From UBA2144 sp964506185 (lineage in GTDB: Bacteria; Patescibacteriota; Gracilibacteria; Peribacterales; Peribacteraceae), in contig CAZDKL010000005.1 in NCBI GenBank assembly GCA_964506185.1, positions 1-58,483 on the forward strand: 58,483 nt of DNA, read 5' to 3'. The translations under genes and the position numbers were made by a program. The stretch's first letter is position 1. Every line of letters begins with the position of its first letter. The notes under the pieces were generated by a model that made no database searches, was not told where the DNA came from, and saw nothing but the letters and a program-made list of their open reading frames with translations. Positions 31,885 through 38,996 of this stretch are shown piece by piece.

Positions 31885-33285
31885 ATGCGGTCAACAAAGA
31901 TCATATGTACCATAGGTCCGGCGACCTCAAGCCCGGAAGGTCTGTCCGCACTTATAGACAGCGGCATGAATATCGCGAGATTGAATCGCTCTCATGGCAC
32001 TCAAGAAAAGTGCAGAGAGGTAATTAATTTCATTAGAGATTACTCCGAAAAACAGAAACGTCCCATAGGCATTATGGTTGATACCAAGGGCGGAGAAATA
32101 AGGACAGGGGCTGTGGTTCATCCCATTGAAATAAAGAAAGGGCAAGAGGTAATTTTTTCACCGATTCCAATGCCCGAGGAGGAGAGAACAGTAATCGAAG
32201 TCAGTTACGATAACTTTTATAAAGACGTGCCCGAAACCGACACAATTATTTTGGACGGCGGAGATATATTGTTCGATATAGTTTCTACCGGCAATAATAA
32301 GACAGTGATCGGAAAAGCCAGGGGAGATGGTTCCATAGGAAGCAGGCGGCATATCAACTTGCCCGGTGCTGATATAGATCTGCCATCAATAACAGACAAA
32401 GATTGGGAAGATATTCAATTCGCAATCGATGAAAACGCGGAATTTCTTGCACTCTCATTTATAAGAAATGCCGATGAAGTGAATGCGGTAAGAAAGTTTT
32501 TACAGGATAAGAAGAGCAATATAAAAATTATTACAAAAGTCGAAACTCATCAGGCCGTTGAACATATTTCGGAAATTATTGAGGTGTCGGATGCAATTAT
32601 GGTAGCTAGAGGCGATTTGGGAACAAATCTTCCATTTGAAGAAATACCTGTAATTCAAGATCAAATTGTTTCTCTTTGCAGAGACAAAGGAATTCAGGTG
32701 ATCGTAGCGACCGATATGCTCGAAAGTATGACAGAACATCCTATGCCAACACGTGCAGAGGTAACAGATGTAGCTCATGCAGCAATGATCGGAGCAGACG
32801 CTACTATGCTTTCTGGAGAAACAGCAGTTGGCAAGTTTCCATTCAAAGCAATTGAAGCCATGAGCAAAGTCTTGAACTCTACAGAGCAACATAAATCAAG
32901 ATTCCCTTTACTAAGAATGCCTGTTCATAATGATAGAGAAGCAAGAGCAGAAGCTGCGGCTGTTTTGTCAGATTCAGCACAAGCTAATGCTATTTTGGTT
33001 TTTACACGCACCGGACAAACAGCTCAGGAAGTCTGTAGTTTTCGACCTTCGGTTCCAATTATTGCAGCCACAGAAGATATTGGAACCAAAAGGAAACTGA
33101 CACTTTGTTATGGGATACATCCTATACAAATCAAATTTGGATCAACTCCGGAAGATACAATTGTTGAAGGAATTAAAACTGCAAAGGAATTCGGGTTAAT
33201 TGAAGAAGGACAGAACGTGGTGCTTCTCTCTGATACAGAAGCAAAAGACGCTGTTGTGCAGTCAGTGCAAGTTAGAAAGGTGTAA
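31885..33285 (+). CDS. pyk: Pyruvate kinase
   Basis: Converts phosphoenolpyruvate and ADP to pyruvate and ATP. 466 residues, close to the family norm without a long C-terminal extension. Recognised segments: TKIICTIGPATSSPEGLSAL, VDTKGGEIRTG, SITDKDWEDIQFAID, KVETHQAVEHISEI, MVARGDLGTNLPFEEIPVIQ, and MPTRAEVTDVAHAAMIGADA followed by TMLSGETAVGKFP. Several normally strict positions differ: RLNRSHGT for RLNFSHG, TKGGEIRTG for TKGPEIRTG, and ATDMLESM for ATQMLESM. It may therefore have altered kinetics or regulation, but the catalytic Lys, Glu and Asp segments are present. It is the only glycolytic gene here and lies between the cysteine-repeat genes. Confidence 0.93.
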   Translation: MRSTKIICTIGPATSSPEGLSALIDSGMNIARLNRSHGTQEKCREVINFIRDYSEKQKRPIGIMVDTKGGEIRTGAVVHPIEIKKGQEVIFSPIPMPEEERTVIEVSYDNFYKDVPETDTIILDGGDILFDIVSTGNNKTVIGKARGDGSIGSRRHINLPGADIDLPSITDKDWEDIQFAIDENAEFLALSFIRNADEVNAVRKFLQDKKSNIKIITKVETHQAVEHISEIIEVSDAIMVARGDLGTNLPFEEIPVIQDQIVSLCRDKGIQVIVATDMLESMTEHPMPTRAEVTDVAHAAMIGADATMLSGETAVGKFPFKAIEAMSKVLNSTEQHKSRFPLLRMPVHNDREARAEAAAVLSDSAQANAILVFTRTGQTAQEVCSFRPSVPIIAATEDIGTKRKLTLCYGIHPIQIKFGSTPEDTIVEGIKTAKEFGLIEEGQNVVLLSDTEAKDAVVQSVQVRKV

Positions 33286-33287
33286 CG

Positions 33288-33425
33288 ACAATTAACACGC
33301 CCCCCCGCTTGTGCGGGGTCGCTGTCAACACGTTTCACTCTCAACAATCAACTAACTCTAATATCGTCGAATGTCGATTGTTGACAGCCCGAAGGGCGTG
33401 TCGACAGCGCAGCGTGTTGTTAGTT
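33288..33425. repeat. Intergenic hairpin and inverted-repeat cluster after pyk
   Basis: It contains the hairpin CCCCGC-TTGT-GCGGGG, the pair CTCAACAATCAAC / GATTGTTGACAG, and GCCCGAAGGGC. Related to 6186-6310 after the VanW gene. It joins the ends of two convergent genes and probably acts as their transcription barrier. Confidence 0.65.
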
Positions 33426-35280
33426 ATTTGTTCCACTTGTGCCACGGCATTTCAAGCTCATCCAATGGAATATCATCGAGAGAGATTTTTCCATCAGCTA
33501 ATTTCTTGCTTGTCTCTGAAGTTTTAAAGATTTTCGCAATCTTTTTTCTTAGGAAGAAGAACAGAACAAGAAGAATGGATAATGTACTTGCACCGGCAAT
33601 TTTTACTACATTTGAATTAATCAAAGGAGCTATTGTGCAGTCATCCAGACAGTTTTCTTCGCCATCGCACTCTTCGCCTTCTTCCACCTCATCATTACCA
33701 CACACTGCTTCATTCATGCATTTCTTGCTACAACCATCGCCGTTATTTTTATTGTCATCATCGCATTCTTCATCACCCTCCAGAATTCCATTTCCGCAAA
33801 CAGGAAGCCGGCAATGATTGGGGCAATCGTCATCGTCGTCATCATTACCATCATCGCATTGTTCTCTACCCTCTTTTTCACCGTCACCGCACTCTGCGAA
33901 CATGCAATCACTTGGGCAATCATCCTTGTTATTTTTGTTTCCATCATCGCACTCCTCAAGTCCTTCCTTCACCTTATTCCCACATATTGGGAGCAAGCAG
34001 TTATTTGGACATTCATCAAAATGCTGGCGGTTTCCGTCATCGCATTCCTCTCCTTTCTGCACGGATCCATCTCCGCAAATCGATTTTGTGCATGAGTTCG
34101 TGCATTTGTCTGTATTAATTTGGTTTCCATCATCGCATTCCTCTCCCTCTTGAATTATGTCATCTCCGCATTTTGCTTGTCTACACTGGTTACTACATGA
34201 ATCTGTATTGATCTTGTTTCCATCATCGCACTCTTCTCCATTTTGTTCAATGCCGTCTCCACACCTAACAAGTTTACACCTGTTCGTGCATCCATCGTCA
34301 TCAATCATATTTCCATCATCGCATTCTTCTTTTCCCTCACGTTGCCCATCGCCACATTCCGGAGAAATACAATCGTTGGGACAACTATCGTAATCACTTC
34401 TATTTCCGTCATCACACTCCTCACGTCCTTCTCGAATTCCATTTCCGCAGAATGGCAATTTACAATTAGTTGGACATTCATCGCTATTAATATGATTACC
34501 ATCATCACATTGTTCTATCCCTTCACGTATACCATCTCCACAGACAGGGTGCCTGCAATCATTTGGACATTCGTCGTAATTATTTCTATTTGCATCATCA
34601 CAGTCTTCTCCTTTTTCCAGTAATCCATTTCCACATACCACAGGTTCATCCGATACTACCGGAGCTGCCGGATGATCATTATCGTCATCATCTGCATCTG
34701 GCGAAGGTGAAGGCGAAGGTGAAGGCGAGGGTGAGGACGGTGCTGGATTCTCCGGGTCAACAGGGTCAGGTGGAGAATCTGGACTAGGCTCATCATCAAT
34801 ACATTCATCTAAGAACGTATATGTACATCCACCGGAACAAATTCCATCATCCGTACAAACTGGAAGTCCACAAACAGTACCGCAAGTCTCTTCGACATAT
34901 TTAACTTCCAATGTCATCTGTCCACTTGTCGGATCAACCGCGTAAATTTCTTGTGTTTTGGGTTCGCACTCTTCACCAATATGCGGGGAAACCGTGTCGT
35001 CTCCACAATAGAGAACTGAACATTTTTCTGTACATCTGCTCAAGCCATTAAATCTACCAGCATCGCATTCCTCGTCATCATTCAGCAATCCATCACCGCA
35101 ATTAGGAGGAGGGTCCGTATCTGGTTCTTCTAGATTCATATCTGCCTTTTCCGGACATCCTGCAGTCCCATATGCTTTTCCTATACAACTTACTTGTGCC
35201 TGCAATGAAGCTGCAGCAAGCCCAGTTATGATCACCGCTGTTAAACTAACAAGGCCAATATGTATTTTTATTTTTCTCAT
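33424..35280 (-). CDS. Secreted cysteine-rich repeat protein (DUF4215-like) with C-terminal membrane anchor
   Basis: 618 residues from the ATG at 35280. An upstream start at 35310 would lie before a TATAAT (about 35293-35298). A signal peptide (HIGLVSLTAVIITGLAAASL) is followed by a cysteine-containing region, a Pro/Ser/Asp linker (SPSPSPSPSPSPDADDDDND, about residues 185-210), and eleven regularly spaced units with the core GDG..EG.EECDDGN...D.CP..C. A C-terminal membrane helix (STLSILLVLFFFLRKKI) and a cytoplasmic tail ending LDDIPLDELEMPWHKWNK follow. The Asp-rich core of each unit could bind calcium and the cysteines should form disulphides, both inference. It resembles the pair at 24327-31749 and is separated from it by pyk. 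Confidence 0.88.
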   Translation of the reverse strand: MRKIKIHIGLVSLTAVIITGLAAASLQAQVSCIGKAYGTAGCPEKADMNLEEPDTDPPPNCGDGLLNDDEECDAGRFNGLSRCTEKCSVLYCGDDTVSPHIGEECEPKTQEIYAVDPTSGQMTLEVKYVEETCGTVCGLPVCTDDGICSGGCTYTFLDECIDDEPSPDSPPDPVDPENPAPSSPSPSPSPSPSPDADDDDNDHPAAPVVSDEPVVCGNGLLEKGEDCDDANRNNYDECPNDCRHPVCGDGIREGIEQCDDGNHINSDECPTNCKLPFCGNGIREGREECDDGNRSDYDSCPNDCISPECGDGQREGKEECDDGNMIDDDGCTNRCKLVRCGDGIEQNGEECDDGNKINTDSCSNQCRQAKCGDDIIQEGEECDDGNQINTDKCTNSCTKSICGDGSVQKGEECDDGNRQHFDECPNNCLLPICGNKVKEGLEECDDGNKNNKDDCPSDCMFAECGDGEKEGREQCDDGNDDDDDDCPNHCRLPVCGNGILEGDEECDDDNKNNGDGCSKKCMNEAVCGNDEVEEGEECDGEENCLDDCTIAPLINSNVVKIAGASTLSILLVLFFFLRKKIAKIFKTSETSKKLADGKISLDDIPLDELEMPWHKWNK

Positions 35281-35366
35281 TAATATCGAAATATTATACC
35301 ATTTTTGCACATTTGGTTCTACCTGCGATGCTTGACTAAAGCTATCTTTAGACTTTTAGCTAAAGA

Positions 35367-35720
35367 TTAATTCCCTGCCACCGTTTCATCTCCTTCTGAA
35401 TATCTGGGTCTCTTAATTGGTACCATAGCCTGCACTTGAGGCTCATCCTCCAGCTCTTGCAAAGCCTGTGCTTTGGCCACTTGCATCTTTAAGACCTCTT
35501 CTTCCAAAAGCAACTGAGAGCGCTCTCTCTCCAGATTTCTAAGAGTATAGCCTTTTGTAGCATTGGCGTTCTGATGGAAAAGTATAAGCAAGGCCAGCAT
35601 CAAAATAATTGATCCAATAGCAACCATCAAAAGTATTGTGCTTTGATTAATCAACCGTCCCAGGGACGAGCGTTGAGTTACTGAGGATGATTGGAAGGGG
35701 TTGAGCATGGACGCATGCAT
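35367..35720 (-). CDS. ftsL: FtsL-like cell-division protein
   Basis: 117 residues. One membrane helix (about residues 27-48, STILLMVAIGSIILMLALLI) is followed by a coiled-coil-like stretch (YTLRNLERERSQLLLEEEVL) and a short disordered tail. The topology and size fit FtsL, which bridges the divisome with FtsB and FtsQ. The position directly downstream of rsmH on the same strand is the usual dcw-cluster place for ftsL. Sequence similarity in this family is always weak, so the call leans on context. The start may be the second ATG at 35708. Confidence 0.75.
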   Translation of the reverse strand: MHASMLNPFQSSSVTQRSSLGRLINQSTILLMVAIGSIILMLALLILFHQNANATKGYTLRNLERERSQLLLEEEVLKMQVAKAQALQELEDEPQVQAMVPIKRPRYSEGDETVAGN

Positions 35721-35762
35721 TGTAGCAGATTATTGGATTGTTTACTGTGAACTTGCAGTTTC

Positions 35763-35821
35763 GAGTGAGTAGTGTGTAGTGAATAGTATGCCATATCTAC
35801 CCACTACTCACTACACACTTA
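35763..35821. repeat. GTGAGTAGTGTGTAGTG-family inverted repeat between rsmH and ftsL
   Basis: GAGTGAGTAGTGTGTAGTG and its inverse CCACTACTCACTACACACT enclose an 18-base spacer. The hairpin splits an otherwise tight division-gene pair. Confidence 0.8.
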
Positions 35822-35839
35822 TTATTCATACAAATACAA

Positions 35840-36721
35840 TCAGCGAGTTCTTAATATCACCCTGAATTTCGCACTCCTAGCCCGTGGATTCTCCTCAATC
35901 TCTGACTCTGACGGTACAACCGGCTTCTTAGTCATAACCTTGAATGGAGCCTCCTTCACTACCTGACCTGTCACTTGATCTATCTCGGGTTCTGACAATT
36001 TTCTGAATGCCTGCTTCACCATTCTATCTTCAAGTGAGTGGTAGCTAATTATTCCAACTCTCCCTCTGGATTTAATTATTTCAGGAATTGAATCTAGCAA
36101 AACTTCCAACGAACCTAATTCATCATTAACTGCAATTCGAAGTGCCTGAAATACTTGAGGAATTATGTGCTTTGCTTTGTGACCGGCTGACTTTTCTACA
36201 CACTCTTTCAACTTGGATGTTGTATCAACACTGTCTGACTCTTTAATTATTTTTGCAATTCTTCTTGATGTCCTTAACTCTCCAAATTTCCATAGCACAT
36301 CAGCAAGCTCTTCTTCCTTAAGTGAATTAATTAATTCAGTTGCAGTAATGCCTGAAGATCTGTCATAACGCATATCAAGCGGAGCATCTTCCCTGAACGT
36401 GAATCCCCTATCGGCTTCATCAATGTGAGGAGAACTAAGCCCGAGATCTGCAAACACAATATCAACTTTAGGAACACTTAAATCTCTTATCTGACTGAAG
36501 TTTGCATGGTGAAGTTCGTACTTTCCACCAATACCTTCCAATACTTTTTCGGCCTCTCTTAAATTATCCTCGTCCGTATCCAGACCTATCAGTTTCCCCG
36601 CTCTCTTAACAAACTCAGATGCATGTCCCCCCAAGCCCAAAGTAACATCAAAAACCGTCTCTCCTTTCTTTGGATCAAGCAATTCAATAACCTCTTTTAG
36701 TAAAACCGGAATGTGCTGCAT
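35840..36721 (-). CDS. rsmH: 16S rRNA (cytosine-1402-N4) methyltransferase RsmH (MraW)
   Basis: Methylates C1402 in the decoding centre of 16S rRNA with SAM. 293 residues, typical length. Motifs: HIPVLLKEVIELLDPKKGET followed by VFDVTLGLGGHASEF (SAM site), DIVFADLGLSSPHIDEADRG, FTFREDAPLDMRYDRSSG, QVFQALRIAVNDELGSLEVL, and GRVGIISYHSLEDRMVKQAF. All are intact. As in most bacteria it heads the division cluster, with ftsL downstream. Confidence 0.97.
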   Translation of the reverse strand: MQHIPVLLKEVIELLDPKKGETVFDVTLGLGGHASEFVKRAGKLIGLDTDEDNLREAEKVLEGIGGKYELHHANFSQIRDLSVPKVDIVFADLGLSSPHIDEADRGFTFREDAPLDMRYDRSSGITATELINSLKEEELADVLWKFGELRTSRRIAKIIKESDSVDTTSKLKECVEKSAGHKAKHIIPQVFQALRIAVNDELGSLEVLLDSIPEIIKSRGRVGIISYHSLEDRMVKQAFRKLSEPEIDQVTGQVVKEAPFKVMTKKPVVPSESEIEENPRARSAKFRVILRTR

Positions 36722-36841
36722 TTCGTGATTCTAGTCTGAGTTCCAACTTAATCAAGTTGTATAAAAAATTTATACATAAAATGACTATTTAGCTCATTCT
36801 AAATATCAGCTTATTGGCTTACGCAAGCCATTTAGGAACAG

Positions 36842-36869
36842 TTGACATGATATTTAACATGTGTAGAAT
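36842..36869 (+). promoter_or_regulatory. Promoter of the L,D-transpeptidase gene, leaderless arrangement
   Basis: TTGACA at 36842-36847, 16 bp, TAGAAT at 36864-36869. The TTG start codon is 8 bases after the -10 box. This supports a leaderless mRNA with an unusual TTG start. Confidence 0.65.
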
Positions 36870-36877
36870 AGTTTACT

Positions 36878-37465
36878 TTGAAAAAGAACCTGTCTTCTCT
36901 TATAGGCCTGTCTTTAGGTGTTGCCATTCTGACCGCAATCGCCCCAATAGCCTCGTACGCAAACGAGGAAAGCAATCTAATGTCTCTTTTTGAGCGAGTT
37001 GGATTTCTCCAATGGCAGCCAAGAATTGGAGATAAAATGATAATTGATACAAAAGAGAACTTCGGATATCTGATTCATAATGACGGAAGATATTACAGAT
37101 TCTCGTTAGTAACAGGCCAAAGAAAATACGTTAGCTATATTGGAAGATATTACAACGCTGCCACTCCAAACTGGAATTGGAGGGCCAAGCAATTGGAGAT
37201 TAAAGGAGACCGTACTACATTTGGACCATCAGGCCGATTTGTAAGACTGTTTAAAGACGGCACAGTGCATACGGCATATGGAATTCATGAATATAAGTAC
37301 GAGGACAGAATCTTCCAAAGCCCCGGCAGATACGGCTCAATGGGATGCATAGTGGTCAGAAACCCTATAATGGATATCATTGAGAAGACTTTCGAGGTCA
37401 ATGAAGGAGACTTTGAGGTTGTGACCAAATATGGAATCGGGACGGAGTTGTTTGTGATGAAGTAA
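36878..37465 (+). CDS. Secreted L,D-transpeptidase (YkuD domain)
   Basis: Forms 3-3 cross-links or attaches proteins in peptidoglycan. 195 residues from a TTG start. No ATG fits the signal peptide that follows (SSLIGLSLGVAILTAIAPIA, cleavage near SYA-NE). The catalytic block is present: His137 in YGIHEYK, then SMGCIVV with Ser154, Gly156 and Cys157, matching the H...S.GC motif of YkuD enzymes. The usual SHGCIR is SMGCIV here, so the second histidine and the arginine are replaced. The middle part (FGYLIHNDGRYYRFSLVTGQ) looks like the YkuD beta fold. It probably acts at the outer face of the membrane. It is preceded by its own promoter and followed by tRNA-Ser. Confidence 0.82.
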   Translation: MKKNLSSLIGLSLGVAILTAIAPIASYANEESNLMSLFERVGFLQWQPRIGDKMIIDTKENFGYLIHNDGRYYRFSLVTGQRKYVSYIGRYYNAATPNWNWRAKQLEIKGDRTTFGPSGRFVRLFKDGTVHTAYGIHEYKYEDRIFQSPGRYGSMGCIVVRNPIMDIIEKTFEVNEGDFEVVTKYGIGTELFVMK

Positions 37466-37488
37466 AAATCGAATATACTTAGCCTCAA

Positions 37489-37578
37489 GGAGAGGTGCCA
37501 GAGTGGTCGAATGGGACACACTGCTAATGTGTTGATCGAGCAATCGATCCGAGGGTTCGAATCCCTCCCTCTCCGCCA
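37489..37578 (+). tRNA. tRNA-Ser (GCT)
   Basis: 90-nt class II tRNA with a long variable arm (GATCGAGCAATCGATC). Acceptor GGAGAGG / CCTCTCC, anticodon loop CTGCTAA (GCT, codon AGC), encoded CCA. Confidence 0.95.
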
Positions 37579-37665
37579 GCCTTCGCGTAGCGAAAGGCTG
37601 CCATCCGAAGACACGAAGTACGTAGGATGGCATTTATAGCTCAGCCACGCTACGGCTACGGCTGG
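37577..37665. repeat. Three hairpin repeats directly after tRNA-Ser(GCT)
   Basis: Stem 1 AGCCTTCGC / GCGAAAGGCT (37578-37599) begins at the last base of the tRNA. Stem 2 GCCATCC / GGATGGC spans 37600-37631. Stem 3 CAGCC / GGCTG spans 37642-37664 and follows a tRNA-like fragment TATAGCTCAG. Confidence 0.75.
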
Positions 37666-37688
37666 CAGGCCATTCATCATTTATCTTT

Positions 37689-38078
37689 ATGGATCAACAA
37701 CAATTGCCCTTAGATCAAGAACCAGAGCCTTATACAAAGCCGACTCCTAAGAAGATAAAGGTCGGACTTAGAATTGCCATGGCAGGAATCATCACCTTCG
37801 CAATTTTTGCGGGTTACTTGATGTTGTTTTCGGGAGCTCCGAAAGAAATACTTGAGAGGAATATAATGCTCGGAATATCTGTTCTGATCTTGGGTATTCT
37901 CTTCATCTTTTTAGCGCAAGTAAAAGAATGCGGAGCGAGGAAACCAAATTACAAAGCACTCTTCAGCTTAGGAATCGTTTTTACAATAATTGGAATTGCA
38001 ACAGATAACTTTTTAATGTGGCCAATTGGTCTGGCACTCGTGATATTTGGATTGTTTAGGAAGAATAAGTGGAATTAG
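37689..38078 (+). CDS. Small membrane protein of unknown function
   Basis: 129 residues. A hydrophilic Pro/Glu/Gln-rich N-terminus (about 30 residues) is followed by four hydrophobic segments (AMAGIITFAIFAGYLMLFSG, MLGISVLILGILFIFLAQV, LFSLGIVFTIIGIATDNF and WPIGLALVIFGLF). The C-terminus is basic (RKNKWN). No family recognised. Confidence 0.65.
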   Translation: MDQQQLPLDQEPEPYTKPTPKKIKVGLRIAMAGIITFAIFAGYLMLFSGAPKEILERNIMLGISVLILGILFIFLAQVKECGARKPNYKALFSLGIVFTIIGIATDNFLMWPIGLALVIFGLFRKNKWN

Positions 38079-38095
38079 TACTAAATTAGCCCATC

Positions 38096-38124
38096 TTCAC
38101 TTATATCCCTATTTATGGTATAAT
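38096..38124 (+). promoter_or_regulatory. Promoter of the 38150 gene
   Basis: TTCACT at 38096-38101, 17 bp, TATAAT at 38119-38124; ATG 25 bases further on. Confidence 0.6.
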
Positions 38125-38149
38125 AATCCTTAGAAACACATACATAAAT

Positions 38150-38380
38150 ATGGGTAGTCCCGAATTTAAAGAGAACATGAGGCCCAAAAATACCCCCGAA
38201 GAAACCGGGGAGAAGCTTAGTAATGACGAATGCTACGACAAGGTTTGGGATATGATGAAACAGGGGGAAGACCTTTTAAAAGAAGGAAAGATAGACGAAG
38301 CCGATGCCACAGTTAAAAAAACTAAACACTATGCTCTGGGCAAGAACAGACTATCTCTTGGAAAACAGCTACAACAATAA
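38150..38380 (+). CDS. Unknown protein, probably the N-terminal part of a frameshifted gene
   Basis: 76 residues, helical and charged (CYDKVWDMMKQGEDLLKEGK). It has the only promoter of the pair. It ends in TAA at 38378-38380 inside the next ORF, which uses another frame and has no start signal of its own. The simplest view is one gene of about 275 codons broken by an indel near 38360-38380. A programmed frameshift or a genuine overlapping pair are alternatives. No family recognised. Confidence 0.55.
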   Translation: MGSPEFKENMRPKNTPEETGEKLSNDECYDKVWDMMKQGEDLLKEGKIDEADATVKKTKHYALGKNRLSLGKQLQQ

Positions 38381-38987
38381 TCAAAACAGAAGCTATCTGA
38401 GCTCTTTTCAAACTTTGGAAAATGGAAGAATAAGAGAATTAAGATTGGATATAAGCAGAATGAAAGCATCGAGTGATGCCTCAAGACTTAAGCAGAAAAT
38501 GGAATCAGCTGAGCAAGTTGAAGATATTGATGTTAATAAGGGAGTAACAACAATGAAAAGGTTAATAGAAGAAGTTGGCGATGCTGAATTCAAAAGAGAC
38601 GTAGAGGCGTACAATAATCTGGTTGCAGAACTTAAGGCTTTTAGAAAATCTGAAAAACAAATGCTCTCAAAAGACGGGAGAATTAAAGCCAGTGAATACA
38701 CATGGAGATCCGGAACAGATTTTGAGGGCAACAAAGTAGATGTACCGAAAGAAATCGTAGAATATTGGAAACTTGAACCAAAATTGAAACTTGCATTCAC
38801 ACGAGCATACAACAGACTTACAGCTCCGGCAGGAGAGTACACTCCGCCTCCCAAGAAAGAGAAGAAGCGCAGTTATAATCCAAACCTTTATACAAACAGA
38901 AGAGGCTCTTCCAGTCAGGCATCAATAGATAGAAGTCGGCAGAAGAGATTGAAAGATGGAATATTTGGGTATGATCCAAATCACTAA
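38304..38987 (+). CDS. Unknown helical protein, probably the C-terminal part of the same gene
   Basis: 227 codons in the open frame. Real coding character seems to begin near NQNRSYLSSFQTLENGRIRE, about residue 27. Long amphipathic helices (ISRMKASSDASRLKQKMESA) and a basic Ser/Asn-rich tail (KKEKKRSYNPNLYTNRRGSS) follow. A 77-bp overlap with the previous ORF and the lack of any ribosome-binding site argue against an independent start at 38304. It converges on the P-type ATPase gene. Confidence 0.55.
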   Translation: MPQLKKLNTMLWARTDYLLENSYNNNQNRSYLSSFQTLENGRIRELRLDISRMKASSDASRLKQKMESAEQVEDIDVNKGVTTMKRLIEEVGDAEFKRDVEAYNNLVAELKAFRKSEKQMLSKDGRIKASEYTWRSGTDFEGNKVDVPKEIVEYWKLEPKLKLAFTRAYNRLTAPAGEYTPPPKKEKKRSYNPNLYTNRRGSSSQASIDRSRQKRLKDGIFGYDPNH

Positions 38988-38996
38988 TAATAAAAC

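Noticed and set aside
33633..34153. Long ORFs on the plus strand opposite the 33424-35280 gene (and similar ones opposite 24327-31749)
   Set aside because: They are antisense shadows of the repeated GAT/GAC-rich cysteine units and have low-complexity Ser/His/Phe sequence without start signals.
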